Source: Quadrisphaera setariae (GTDB lineage: Bacteria > Actinomycetota > Actinomycetes > Actinomycetales > Quadrisphaeraceae). Taken from it: a DNA stretch of 64,000 nt. The stretch lies in NCBI RefSeq assembly GCF_008041935.1, contig NZ_VKAC01000016.1, forward strand, positions 31,804 to 95,803. The letters run 5' to 3'. Below are positions 53,264 through 61,786 of this stretch, one piece after another; positions within the stretch are counted from its first letter, which is position 1, and each line of letters starts with the position of its first letter. Position numbers and translations under genes: made by a program. Under the pieces are notes generated by a model, which worked only from the letters and a program-made list of their open reading frames with translations, did no database searches and was not told the origin of the DNA.

Positions 53264-54540
53264 ACGTGTCCCGCAGGTCCTTCCTCCTCACCTCCGGCCT
53301 GCTCGGCCTGGCCGGCACGGGGGCGCTGACGGCCTGCGGGTCCAGCGGTGCTGCCGGTGGCGGAGACGGAGACGGCAAGGAGCTGGCCTTCTGGTACTGG
53401 GCAGGCGCCATCTCCGACACCGTGGTGAAGGACGTCGCCGCCGCGCAGACCGGCATCACGATCACCCCCTCGATCATCGGCGGTGACTTCAAGCAGAAGC
53501 TGACCACCACGCTGTCGGCCGGCCAGTCCGTGCCGGACATCACTGGGGTCAAGGGCGAGGACATGCCCTCCTTCCTCACCCAGGCCGACGCCTTCCTCGA
53601 CCTGAACGACCTCGGCGCCAAGGACATCGCCAGCTCGTTCTCGGCGGCCAAGTACGCTGCGGCCACCACGAAGGACGGCAAGCAGATCGGTCTCCCGATC
53701 GACCTCGGCCCCACTGCCACGTACTACCGCGAGGACTCCTTCGCCGCGGCGGGCCTGCCCACCGACCCGACCGCCGCCGGCGAGGCCGTCAAGACCTGGG
53801 ACGGCTGGTTCGACGCCGCCAAGAAGGTCAAGGCCGCCACCGGCGCCGCCTCGGTGCGCAACACCACCGACATCTTCGCCGTCGCCCTCGCCCAGCAGCC
53901 CTCCACCTTCGTCACCGAGGACGGCGCCTGGGGCGGTGAGTCCGACGCGGTCAAGAAGAGCTGGGACCTGGCCGTGCAGGCCCACACCGACGGCGTCTCC
54001 GGCGCCGTGTTCGACGGCACCGGCTACAACCAGGCCCTCGCCGCCGGCACCATCGTCGGCCACGTCGGCCCGGCCTGGTTCGGCCTCGACATCGCTTCCG
54101 GCGCCCCCGACACCTCGGGCAAGTGGCGCGTCACGCAGTGCCCCGACGGCCCGGCCAACATCGGCGGCTCGTTCCTCACGCTGACCACCGCCTGCCGCAA
54201 CCCGAAGGCCTCCTTCGAGTTCATCAAGACGCTGCTCACGCCGGAGAACGCCGCCAAGAGCTTCACCGACGCCAGCGTCTTCCCGGCCACGCTCGCCGCG
54301 TACGACCTGCCGGCCCTCACCGCCGGACAGGAGTTCTACGGCGGCCAGGCCACCATCGAGGTCTTCGGCCCGGCCGCTGAGGCGCTCCCGACGGTCTACG
54401 ACGACGCGAACAACGCTGCGATCGCCGCGCCGTACTACACGGAGCTGTCGAACGTCGAGGGCGGCAAGGACGCGACCGCGGCCTGGAACGATGCGGTCTC
54501 CGCTGCCAAGCAGATCGCCCAGCGCGCCGGCGTGCAGTGA
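53260..54540 (+). CDS. Sugar-binding lipoprotein of second ABC importer
   Basis: A 426-aa extracellular solute-binding protein. The signal peptide begins MNVSRRSFLLTSGLLGLAGT with a twin-Arg pair and ends in lipobox ALTACGS. A Gly/Asp linker follows. The mature part starts ELAFWYWAGAI and has further aromatic residues at likely sugar contacts (GPAWFGLD). GGAG stands before GTG 53260. Context with alpha-mannosidase and alpha-fucosidase suggests a mannose- or fucose-containing oligosaccharide ligand (inference). Confidence 0.92.
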   Translation: MNVSRRSFLLTSGLLGLAGTGALTACGSSGAAGGGDGDGKELAFWYWAGAISDTVVKDVAAAQTGITITPSIIGGDFKQKLTTTLSAGQSVPDITGVKGEDMPSFLTQADAFLDLNDLGAKDIASSFSAAKYAAATTKDGKQIGLPIDLGPTATYYREDSFAAAGLPTDPTAAGEAVKTWDGWFDAAKKVKAATGAASVRNTTDIFAVALAQQPSTFVTEDGAWGGESDAVKKSWDLAVQAHTDGVSGAVFDGTGYNQALAAGTIVGHVGPAWFGLDIASGAPDTSGKWRVTQCPDGPANIGGSFLTLTTACRNPKASFEFIKTLLTPENAAKSFTDASVFPATLAAYDLPALTAGQEFYGGQATIEVFGPAAEALPTVYDDANNAAIAAPYYTELSNVEGGKDATAAWNDAVSAAKQIAQRAGVQ

Positions 54541-54541
54541 G

Positions 54542-55555
54542 ATGACGCTCACCGCGCCCTCGGGTGCTCCTGGGCGCAGGGACCCGGGGGCGCTGGCTGC
54601 GTCGGCGGGGCGGGGGAGGCGGAAGCGCCTCGTCCGTCCGGCCCGCACGGGCGGGTCGCAGCAGCGGCTCGGCCCGGTCTACCTGGCGATCGCTCCGTTC
54701 TTCGTCCTCTTCGGCGTCTTCGTGCTGGTCCCGGTCGTCTTCTCGATCTGGCTGTCCTTCCAGAAGTACAGCGTGCTGGGCGGGATCGGCGCCTCTGAGT
54801 TCGTGGGGCTCCGGAACTACGAGTTCCTGGCCCAGGACGCGACGTTCCGCCGCGCCATCGTCAACAGCCTCCTGATCTGGGTGCTCGGCACCTTCCCGAT
54901 GCTGGCGATGGCCATCGTGATCGCCGCGATGATCAACAGCGTCACCCGGCTGAAGTCGTTCTACCGGCTGGCGTACTTCCTGCCCAACGTCACCTCGATC
55001 GTGGCCGTGACCCTGTTCTTCGGAGCGCTCTTCAGCGAGCAGTTCGGCTTGATCAACCAGGTGCTCGAAGGTCTGGGCCTCTCGGGGGTCCCGTGGCTCA
55101 CCGACCCGTGGGCGATGAAGGCGGTGGTCGCGATCCTCATCACCTGGCAGTGGTGCGGCTACAACGCGATCCTCTACCTGGCGGGCATGCAGGCCATCCC
55201 CGGTGACGTCTACGAGGCCGCGGCGCTCGACGGCGCCGGCCCGGTGCGGCAGTTCTGGTCCATCACGCTGCCGCTGCTGCGCCCGGTGATCCTCTTCACC
55301 ACCGTCATCTCGACCATCACCACGCTGCAGACGTTCACCGAGCCGCAGGTGCTCTTCGGCTCCAACACGGCGGTCAACCCCAACTCCGGCGGCCCTGGCC
55401 AGGGCGCGCTGACGATGGTCCTGTACTTCTACCAGCAGGCCTTCAACAACAACGACTACGGCTACGGCGCCGCCATCGCCATGGGCGTCTTCGCCGTCGT
55501 GCTCGTGTTCGTCGTCATCAACTTCCGCCTCGCCCGCACCGGAGATGACCACTGA
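54542..55555 (+). CDS. Sugar ABC transporter permease (MalF-like)
   Basis: A 337-aa permease. A basic cytoplasmic N-terminus is followed by six membrane segments, starting YLAIAPFFVLFGVFVLVPVV. The EAA loop is VYEAAALDGAGPVRQFWSITLP. It starts one nucleotide after the binding-protein stop, and its own stop shares one base with the next ATG. Confidence 0.93.
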   Translation: MTLTAPSGAPGRRDPGALAASAGRGRRKRLVRPARTGGSQQRLGPVYLAIAPFFVLFGVFVLVPVVFSIWLSFQKYSVLGGIGASEFVGLRNYEFLAQDATFRRAIVNSLLIWVLGTFPMLAMAIVIAAMINSVTRLKSFYRLAYFLPNVTSIVAVTLFFGALFSEQFGLINQVLEGLGLSGVPWLTDPWAMKAVVAILITWQWCGYNAILYLAGMQAIPGDVYEAAALDGAGPVRQFWSITLPLLRPVILFTTVISTITTLQTFTEPQVLFGSNTAVNPNSGGPGQGALTMVLYFYQQAFNNNDYGYGAAIAMGVFAVVLVFVVINFRLARTGDDH

Positions 55556-56451
55556 TGGCCGTGCCCACCCTCCCTGGACCCGAGGGCTCCGCCGGCGTCG
55601 CCGCCCCAGCGCCGAAGCGGCGTCCGAGCGGCGCCGCCCGGCGCCGGTCGCTCCTCCCGCACCTGGTGCTCTGGGTCGGCGTGGTCGCAGCGCTGTTCCC
55701 GTTCTACTGGTCGGTGGTCATGGCGACCAACACCACGCGGGACATCTTCTCGACACCTCCGAAGCTGGTGCCGGGCACGCACCTGGCGGAGAACATCGCC
55801 AACGTCTTCGCGCGGATCGACTTCTTCGGGGCGCTGGCCAACACCGCGCTGGTGGCCGTGGTCACCACGGTGCTGGTGCTCACCCTGGACTCCCTGGCGG
55901 CCTTCGCGTTCGCCAAGTTCGAGTTCCCCGGGCGTCGCGTGCTCTTCGGGCTGCTCCTGCTGCTCTTCATGCTGCCCGCCCAGCTGTCGCTGATCCCCCA
56001 GTTCCTGATCATGCGCGAGCTGGGCTGGACCGGCCAGCTCCAGGCGCTGGTGGTCCCGGCCCTCGCCAACGCCTTCGGCGTGTTCTGGATGCGCCAGTAC
56101 ATGTCGACGTCCGTGCCCGACGAGGTGCTCGACGCCGCCCGGCTCGACGGCTGCGGCTTCTTCCGGCAGTGGTGGCACGTGGCCGTTCCGACGGCCCGCC
56201 CCGGACTGGCCTTCCTGGCGATCTACACCTTCGTCGCCGCGTGGAACGACTACGTCTGGCCACTCATCGTGCTGGTGAACCCGGAGGTCCAGACGCTGCA
56301 GACGTCCCTGGCGCAGCTCAACGTCAGCTTCGGCACCGACTACAGCATGGTCATGGCCGGAGCGCTGATGGCGATCATCCCGATCATGGTGGCGTTCCTC
56401 TTCCTCTCCCGGTGGTTCGTCGCCGACGGCGTCGCGGGTGCGGTGAAGTGA
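55555..56451 (+). CDS. Sugar ABC transporter permease (MalG-like)
   Basis: A 298-aa permease. Its EAA loop is EVLDAARLDGCGFFRQWWHVAVPT, and the C-terminal segments include AFLFLSRWFVADGVAGAVK. It completes the importer; no ATP-binding subunit gene follows, so a shared ATPase such as MsiK must be assumed. Confidence 0.93.
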   Translation: MAVPTLPGPEGSAGVAAPAPKRRPSGAARRRSLLPHLVLWVGVVAALFPFYWSVVMATNTTRDIFSTPPKLVPGTHLAENIANVFARIDFFGALANTALVAVVTTVLVLTLDSLAAFAFAKFEFPGRRVLFGLLLLLFMLPAQLSLIPQFLIMRELGWTGQLQALVVPALANAFGVFWMRQYMSTSVPDEVLDAARLDGCGFFRQWWHVAVPTARPGLAFLAIYTFVAAWNDYVWPLIVLVNPEVQTLQTSLAQLNVSFGTDYSMVMAGALMAIIPIMVAFLFLSRWFVADGVAGAVK

Positions 56452-56486
56452 CGGCGGCCGAAGGGGTCACCAGCACCGCGCGGACG

Positions 56487-56492
56487 TAGTCT
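56487..56492 (+). promoter_or_regulatory. -10 element for DUF4031-MobA gene
   Basis: TAGTCT ends 6 nt before GTG 56499; leaderless pattern. Confidence 0.45.
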
Positions 56493-56498
56493 CGCGCC

Positions 56499-57389
56499 GT
56501 GGCGGTGCTGGTCGACGACGCGCGCTGGCCCGCGCACGGGCGCCTGTGGGCGCACCTGGTCAGCGACGCCTCCCTGGCCGAGCTGCACGCCTTCGCTCGC
56601 GCGGCGGGCGTCCCCGCCCGCAGCTTCGACGCCGACCACTACGACGTGCCGGACGTCCTGGTCCCGGCGCTCGTCGCCGCCGGCGCCGAGCAGGTGGGAG
56701 GGCGCGAGCTCACCCGCCGCCTGCGCGCCTCCGGACTGCGCGTCAGCCAGCGCGCCAAGCGGGAGGGCGCCCGCCGGCAGCCGCCGGACTGGCCGGACCC
56801 GGCCGGCACCACCGCCGTCCTGCTCGCGGCCGGCGCGGGCACGCGCTTCGGCGGCCCCAAGGCGCTCGCGCGCGACGACGACGGCGAGCCGTGGCTCGTC
56901 CAGCGCGTCCGGGCGCTGCGCGACGGCGGCTGCGACCGGGTGCTCGTGGTGCTCGGCGCGCAGGCCGGGTCCGCGCGGCAGCTGGTGCCCCCCGGAGCGG
57001 ACGTCGTCGTCGCGCAGGACTGGGCCGACGGGATGAGCGCGTCCCTGCGGGCGGGCCTGGCCGCCCTCGCCGCGGCCGAGCCCCCGGTCGCGGCGGCGCT
57101 CGTGGCGCTGGTGGACACCCCGGGACTGCGCCCCGACGTCGTGCGCCGGGTGCTCGGCGCCGTTCCCACCCCGCGTCCCACCCCGTCCGCGCTGGCCCGC
57201 GCCACCTACGGCGGCCGGCCCGGCCACCCCGTGCTCCTCGGGCGCGCGCACTGGTCGGCGGCCGCCGCCGCGGCCCGCGGTGACCGCGGCGCGGGCCCGT
57301 ACCTCCGCGACGCCGGCGCCCGCCTGGTGGAGTGCGGTGACCTGGACGGCGGGGAGGACGTCGACGCCCGACCTACCCTGGCCCCGTGA
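56499..57389 (+). CDS. DUF4031-MobA-like nucleotidyltransferase fusion
   Basis: A 296-aa protein of two parts. Residues 1 to about 90 match DUF4031 (VLVDDARWPAHGRLWAHLVSD, FDADHYDVPD, LRASGLRVSQRAKR). From about residue 103 a MobA/MocA-like nucleotidyltransferase begins with TAVLLAAGAGTRFGGPKAL, continues through VLVVLGAQA and ADGMSASLRAGLAAL, and ends GPYLRDAGARLVECGDLD. MocA-type enzymes attach CMP or GMP to molybdopterin cofactor. Overlap with moaE (GTGA) supports a cofactor role. What DUF4031 adds is unknown. Confidence 0.82.
   Translation: MAVLVDDARWPAHGRLWAHLVSDASLAELHAFARAAGVPARSFDADHYDVPDVLVPALVAAGAEQVGGRELTRRLRASGLRVSQRAKREGARRQPPDWPDPAGTTAVLLAAGAGTRFGGPKALARDDDGEPWLVQRVRALRDGGCDRVLVVLGAQAGSARQLVPPGADVVVAQDWADGMSASLRAGLAALAAAEPPVAAALVALVDTPGLRPDVVRRVLGAVPTPRPTPSALARATYGGRPGHPVLLGRAHWSAAAAAARGDRGAGPYLRDAGARLVECGDLDGGEDVDARPTLAP
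57374..57379 (+). promoter_or_regulatory. -10 element for moaE inside upstream gene
   Basis: TACCCT ends 6 nt before GTG 57386, inside the last codons of the fusion gene; moaE may have its own leaderless promoter. Confidence 0.4.
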
Positions 57390-57853
57390 CAGCCCCCGCC
57401 GAGCACCCGCCGGCCCGCCTCGACGAGCCCGCCCGCCGCGTGGCGCTGGCCGCGGTCACCGACGCGCCCCTCGACGTGGACGCCCACGCCGACCTCGTCG
57501 GCAGCCGCGCCGCCGGTGCCGTCGTGACGTTCTCCGGGGTGGTGCGCGACCACGACCACGGCGCCGCCGTGGACCGCCTCGTCTACGTGGCGCACCCCAC
57601 CGCCGTCCGCGTCCTGGCCGACGTCGTCGCCGACGTCGCGTCGCGGCACCCCGTGGACGCCGTCGCGGTCTCGCACCGGATCGGCCCGCTCGCGGTGGGG
57701 GACGTGGCGCTCGCCGTGGCGGTGTCCGCGGCCCACCGGGGCGAGGCGTTCACCGCCGCGGCGGCGCTCGTCGACGAGGTGAAGGACCGGCTGCCGGTCT
57801 GGAAGCACCAGTTCCTCGCTGACGGCACCGACGAGTGGGTCGCCTGCCCCTGA
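57386..57853 (+). CDS. moaE: Molybdopterin synthase large subunit MoaE
   Basis: A 155-aa MoaE, which with MoaD turns cyclic pyranopterin monophosphate into molybdopterin. Features are GAVVTFSGVVRDHDHGAAV, the VSHRIGPLAVGDVALAVAVS strand, SAAHRGEAF, and the catalytic Lys residues in EVKDRLPVWKHQF. The GTG start overlaps the upstream stop. Its partner genes moaD and moaA are 4.4 kb downstream on the opposite strand. Confidence 0.94.
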   Translation: MTAPAEHPPARLDEPARRVALAAVTDAPLDVDAHADLVGSRAAGAVVTFSGVVRDHDHGAAVDRLVYVAHPTAVRVLADVVADVASRHPVDAVAVSHRIGPLAVGDVALAVAVSAAHRGEAFTAAAALVDEVKDRLPVWKHQFLADGTDEWVACP

Positions 57854-57901
57854 CGTCCTCCGGCGCGCCTGCGCGATCCGAGGGCCTTCCCTCCCTACCG
57901 T

Positions 57902-57925
57902 CATCCGTGACTGGTGTGACGGATG
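57902..57925. promoter_or_regulatory. Inverted repeat at histidine-kinase promoter
   Basis: CATCCGT and ACGGATG, perfect 7-bp arms 10 nt apart, directly follow a possible -10 TACCGT (57896-57901). The repeat would overlap the transcription start and could be an operator; it might also act as the moaE terminator. Confidence 0.35.
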
Positions 57926-57941
57926 TGACTGGAGGTGGAGG

Positions 57942-59315
57942 GTGGGCGGTCCGTACCGCGGTCCCGACCGTCGTCCGAGCATCCCCCCTGGCGCCCACGA
58001 CCGGTCGCCGGTGGTCCTCGCCGCGGCAGGGGGCGCCGGTGCCGCTGCGCTCGTGGACGCCGCGACGGGCCCGGACGCCCAGGCGGCGCTGGCCGCGGTG
58101 GTCGGTGCGGCCCCCCTGGTGGTCGCCACCGTGCTGCTGCTGTGCGCCTGGCGCGTGGGCGGTCGTGCCAGGCCGGCGCACGCCGCCGTCGCGCTGGCCC
58201 TCGCCGGCGGGACCGGACCGCTCGTGGCGTGGCTGGCCACCAGCGCCGCGCCCGCTGCCGCCACCGCACCGGTCACGGCCGTGGCCCTCGCCGCGGGCCT
58301 GCTCGCCGCCGTCCCGCACGCCGGCGCCGCCAGCCGGGGCGCGGAGGTCGACACCGACCTCCGCCCGGCCGCCGCGGTGCTCGCCGGCAGCGGCCTCGTG
58401 CTCGCGGCCGGGGCCGGCGCCGCGGCCCTGGCCGGGATGGGCTGGCTGCCCGCGCTGCCACCGCCGGCCTCGCTGGGGCACGCACCGTGGGCCGTGGCGT
58501 GGCCCGCGGTCCTCGGGTCGGCCAGCGGGACGGCCCTCGTGCTCGCCGCCCGCAGCCTGCGCTCCTCCCTCAGCTCCCAGCGCCTGCGCGGTCTGCGCGC
58601 CGTCGCCGGGCTCCAGCGCTCCGCCGCCGACGCCGAGCACGACCGCGCGCGACGCCACGACGCCCGCAGCGCCCTCGCCGCCGTCCGCGCGGCCAGCGCC
58701 GTGCTCACCGGCGAGCAGCCGGGCGTGCTCGACCCCGCCGCGCAGCGCGCGCTGGCCGCTGCCCTGCGCTCCGAGCTCGGTCGCGTCGAGCGCCTGCTCG
58801 GCGACGGCCCCCCCGCCGCGGGCCCGGACCGGCCCGGCGTCGTCGACCTGCGCGAGGCCCTGACCCCCCTGGTGGCCGCCTGGCGGGCCCGCGGCCTCGA
58901 CCTCACCGGTCCACCTCCGGGGCCGCCGGTCCACGCCCTCGGCCACCCCGACGCGGTGCGCCGGGCGGTCTCCAACCTCCTCGACAACGCCGCCCGGCAC
59001 GCGCCCGGCGCCGCCGTGACGCTCAGCGTCTCCGCCGGCGGGCACGACGACGACGGCGCGGCGCTCCTCGTCGTCCACGACGACGGGCCCGGCGTCCCCG
59101 CGGTCGCGCGCGAAGCGGTCTTCCGCCCCGGCGCGCGCCTGTCGCAGGCCACGCCCGGGCAGGGCCTGGGGCTGGCCTCCGCCCGCACCCTCGCCGAGGC
59201 CGACGGCGGCTCGCTGCGGCTCGTCGAGTCAGACCGCGGGGCCCGCTTCGAGCTCCGCCTCCCCGTCCCCGCCGATCTCCCCGCCGATCTCCCCGAGGAG
59301 GTGACCGCACGGTGA
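57942..59315 (+). CDS. Membrane sensor histidine kinase
   Basis: A 457-aa kinase. The N-terminal half has about six hydrophobic segments and little outside mass, so it may sense within the membrane. The phospho-acceptor region is ARRHDARSALAAVRAAS. The ATPase domain has an N box NLLDNAARHAPG, G1 VVHDDGPGVP and G2 GQGLGLASART. GGAGG precedes the GTG. Its end overlaps the response regulator start as GTGA. The signal is unknown. Confidence 0.9.
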   Translation: MGGPYRGPDRRPSIPPGAHDRSPVVLAAAGGAGAAALVDAATGPDAQAALAAVVGAAPLVVATVLLLCAWRVGGRARPAHAAVALALAGGTGPLVAWLATSAAPAAATAPVTAVALAAGLLAAVPHAGAASRGAEVDTDLRPAAAVLAGSGLVLAAGAGAAALAGMGWLPALPPPASLGHAPWAVAWPAVLGSASGTALVLAARSLRSSLSSQRLRGLRAVAGLQRSAADAEHDRARRHDARSALAAVRAASAVLTGEQPGVLDPAAQRALAAALRSELGRVERLLGDGPPAAGPDRPGVVDLREALTPLVAAWRARGLDLTGPPPGPPVHALGHPDAVRRAVSNLLDNAARHAPGAAVTLSVSAGGHDDDGAALLVVHDDGPGVPAVAREAVFRPGARLSQATPGQGLGLASARTLAEADGGSLRLVESDRGARFELRLPVPADLPADLPEEVTAR

Positions 59316-59986
59316 CGCGACGACGCGTCGTGCTGGTCGACGACCACCAGCTGCTCGCCCAGGCGCTCGCGGCGTCCCTGGCCGCCTCCGGGCTCGCGGC
59401 CGAGGTGCACCCGCCGCCGCGCGGCCCCGACCTGCACGGGGAGCTGGTGGCGGAGCTGGCCGCGGACCCGCCGGCCGTCGTCGTCGTCGACCTCCACCTC
59501 GGGGCCGGCGACCCCACCGGGGGAGACCGGCTGGTCGGCGAGCTGGCCCCCGTGGCGCCCGTGCTCGTGCTCACCGCCGAGGAGGACCGCGCCCGCTGGG
59601 GGCGCTGCCTGCGCTCGGGCGCCTGGGCGGTGGTCTCCAAGCAGCGGCCCCTGCCGGACCTGGTGGCGGCGGTGGAGGCCGTCGCGGCGGGGGAGGACGT
59701 GCTGCGCGCCCGCGAGCGGGCGGCGCTGCTCGTGGCCGCCGACCGCGCCGAGCGCGAGGAGGCGCAGCGCCTGGCGCCGTTCCGCGCGCTCACCCCCCGC
59801 GAGCGGGCGGTGCTGGACGCGCTGGTGGAGGGGGTGGCCGCCGCGGACATCGCCGCGGGGGCGTGCGTGTCGGAGGCGACCGTGCGCAGCCAAATCCGCG
59901 CCGTCCTCACCAAGCTGGGGGTGCGCTCGCAGCTGGCGGCCGCAGCGGCGGCCCGGCGCGCGGGGTGGGCGCGCGACGCCGCCTGA
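59312..59986 (+). CDS. LuxR/NarL-type response regulator
   Basis: A 224-aa regulator. The receiver has the acidic pair VVLVDDHQLL, the phospho-Asp in VVVVDLHLGAG and the Lys in VVSKQRPLPD. The C-terminal LuxR helix-turn-helix is LTPRERAVLDALVEGVAAAD through VSEATVRSQIRAVLTKLGV. It is partner of the kinase upstream. The next gene downstream is an exported SipW-type substrate only 55 bp away, a possible target (inference). Confidence 0.92.
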   Translation: MTRRRVVLVDDHQLLAQALAASLAASGLAAEVHPPPRGPDLHGELVAELAADPPAVVVVDLHLGAGDPTGGDRLVGELAPVAPVLVLTAEEDRARWGRCLRSGAWAVVSKQRPLPDLVAAVEAVAAGEDVLRARERAALLVAADRAEREEAQRLAPFRALTPRERAVLDALVEGVAAADIAAGACVSEATVRSQIRAVLTKLGVRSQLAAAAAARRAGWARDAA

Positions 59987-60041
59987 GCTTCATCGATTTC
60001 GGGGATGACCCCGTCCCCGCAGGCGCTCGACCCTGGACCCC

Positions 60042-60866
60042 ATGAACGGCAGGATCCTCAAGGCCGCCCTGGCGGGCGGCGGCGCGCTGGCGCTCCTCGG
60101 TGCGGGCACCACGTACGCCGCGTTCTCCTCCACGAGCACGGTCTCCGCCTCCCGCGTCACCGCGGCCGGCTTCTCCGCCGGGGCTGCGACGGCGGGCGCC
60201 GCCAGCGGCGGCGCGCTCGTGCCGGGCGGGCCGGGGGTCTCCCAGACCTACCTCGTGCAGAACAGCAGCGCTGCGCCGTCCTCGGTGGGGGTGTCGCTGG
60301 GCAACCTCGTCAACCGCGAGAACGGCTGCAGCGGTGACGAGGTGCTCTTCGACGCCGACTGCAGCAGCAACGCCGGCGGCCTCGGCGACCTCGCCAACCA
60401 GGCGGTCGTGTCGGCGGTGGCGTTCCCCGCGGTGGACGGCAGCAGCGTCGACGCGCGCTGCCCCGCCGCCACCGCCGCTGCCAGCGGCAAGGCCGGTGTG
60501 CTCGTGGGCCCGGTGCCGGTGGCGCCGGTGACCACCACCAAGACGGTCAACGCCCCCGGCTCGACGACGACGTCGACCACGCTCGAGACCTACCTCGCCG
60601 ACCCCTCCTCGCTCGCGGCCGTGGTCAACGGGCCGCGGTACTGGGACTTCTCCGCCCTCCCGCCGGTGCCCGCCAAGGGCGCCGCGTGCGTGCGCGTGAC
60701 GCTGACCCTGCCGCTGCGCGACGACAACAACGCCGTGCAGGGCGACACCGCCGACTTCGACGTGCGGCTGCGCCTCGCGCAGGTCGTCGCGCCGAGCACG
60801 ACCTCGACGGCCACGTCGACCAGCACGGCGACCAGCACCGCGACCGCGGCCGCAGCCGGGGCCTGA
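60042..60866 (+). CDS. Exported protein with SipW-type signal
   Basis: A 274-aa secreted protein. The N-terminus is ILKAALAGGGALALLGAGTT followed by YAAFSSTSTVSAS, the pattern of TasA/camelysin-like proteins cleaved by SipW peptidases. The mature part is Ala/Thr/Ser-rich with four Cys (NGCSGDEVLFDADCSS, DARCPAAT, GAACVRV) and a long Thr/Ser/Ala tail. A dedicated signal peptidase gene follows after 2 bp. A surface fibre or matrix component is the best guess. Confidence 0.78.
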   Translation: MNGRILKAALAGGGALALLGAGTTYAAFSSTSTVSASRVTAAGFSAGAATAGAASGGALVPGGPGVSQTYLVQNSSAAPSSVGVSLGNLVNRENGCSGDEVLFDADCSSNAGGLGDLANQAVVSAVAFPAVDGSSVDARCPAATAAASGKAGVLVGPVPVAPVTTTKTVNAPGSTTTSTTLETYLADPSSLAAVVNGPRYWDFSALPPVPAKGAACVRVTLTLPLRDDNNAVQGDTADFDVRLRLAQVVAPSTTSTATSTSTATSTATAAAAGA

Positions 60867-60868
60867 CC

Positions 60869-61786
60869 GTGCGCGCGTCGCCGTCGGCGCGCACGGGCCG
60901 GCACACCGCCGTGGTGGCGCGGCCCGCAGCAGCCGTGGCGCAGGGTGCGGCGCGCCGGACCCTGCGCGCGGCGTCCACGGCGGTGGCCGCGCTCACCCTC
61001 GCGGTGGTGCTGGCGGCGCTCGCCGCCACCGCGGTGGTGCCGCGCCTGACGGGGGCGACGTCCCTGGTGGTGCTCACCGGCAGCATGGCCCCGGGCATGC
61101 CCGCGGGGTCGGTGGCCGTGGTGCGCCCGGTGGACCCGGCCTCGCTGCACGTCGGTGACGTGGTCACCTACGAGGTGGCCGGCGGGGGAGCGCTCATCAC
61201 GCACCGCGTGGTGGGCACCGGGCACGACGCGGCCGGCGCGCTGCAGCTCACCACCCGCGGCGACGCCAACGACGACGACGACCTGCCCGTCCCGGCCGCC
61301 GCCGTCCGCGGCCAGCTCTGGTACTCCGTGCCGTGGGTCGGGTACGCCAGCGACCTGCTGCGCGGCAGCGTCGGCGGGCTCCCCGAGCGCGTGGTGGCGG
61401 TCCTGCTGGCAGGGGCCGGTCTGCTCGTCTACGCCTGCTGCCAGGTGGCCGCGGTCGTCCGCGACCGGCGGCGCGAGGCGCCGGCCCGGACGGCCGCCGC
61501 AGGAGCGGTCGGGTGGACGGGGCGCACGGCGAGCCGCGAGCTCGCCGTGGTGACGCTGGAGGTCGGGGACGACCTCGACGTCGACGCCTTCGAGCGCGCC
61601 CTCGAGGCCTGCGCCGGCACGGTGCTGGCCACCACGGACACCACCGTCAGCGTGGCGGTCACCGCTGCTCCGGCGCTGGTGGACGAGGCGGTGGCCCGGT
61701 TCCGGGCGCTCGCCGCCGCCGACGTGCAGCGCAGCGGCCCCCTCTCGGCGCCCCTCGGCCCCGGTTCCCCGCGCCTGAGGGCATGA
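60869..61786 (+). CDS. sipW: SipW/ER-type signal peptidase I
   Basis: A 305-aa membrane peptidase. The nucleophile Ser is in VVLTGSMAPGMPAGS, and the general base is a His in GGALITHRVVGTG rather than the Lys of normal bacterial LepB, which defines the SipW/archaeal/ER class. RGDANDDDDLPVPAAAVRG is the usual third box. One segment is before and one after the catalytic part (VVAVLLAGAGLLVYACC). A C-terminal extension of about 100 aa is unusual. GTG 60869 start; stop overlaps the next ATG. Confidence 0.88.
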   Translation: MRASPSARTGRHTAVVARPAAAVAQGAARRTLRAASTAVAALTLAVVLAALAATAVVPRLTGATSLVVLTGSMAPGMPAGSVAVVRPVDPASLHVGDVVTYEVAGGGALITHRVVGTGHDAAGALQLTTRGDANDDDDLPVPAAAVRGQLWYSVPWVGYASDLLRGSVGGLPERVVAVLLAGAGLLVYACCQVAAVVRDRRREAPARTAAAGAVGWTGRTASRELAVVTLEVGDDLDVDAFERALEACAGTVLATTDTTVSVAVTAAPALVDEAVARFRALAAADVQRSGPLSAPLGPGSPRLRA

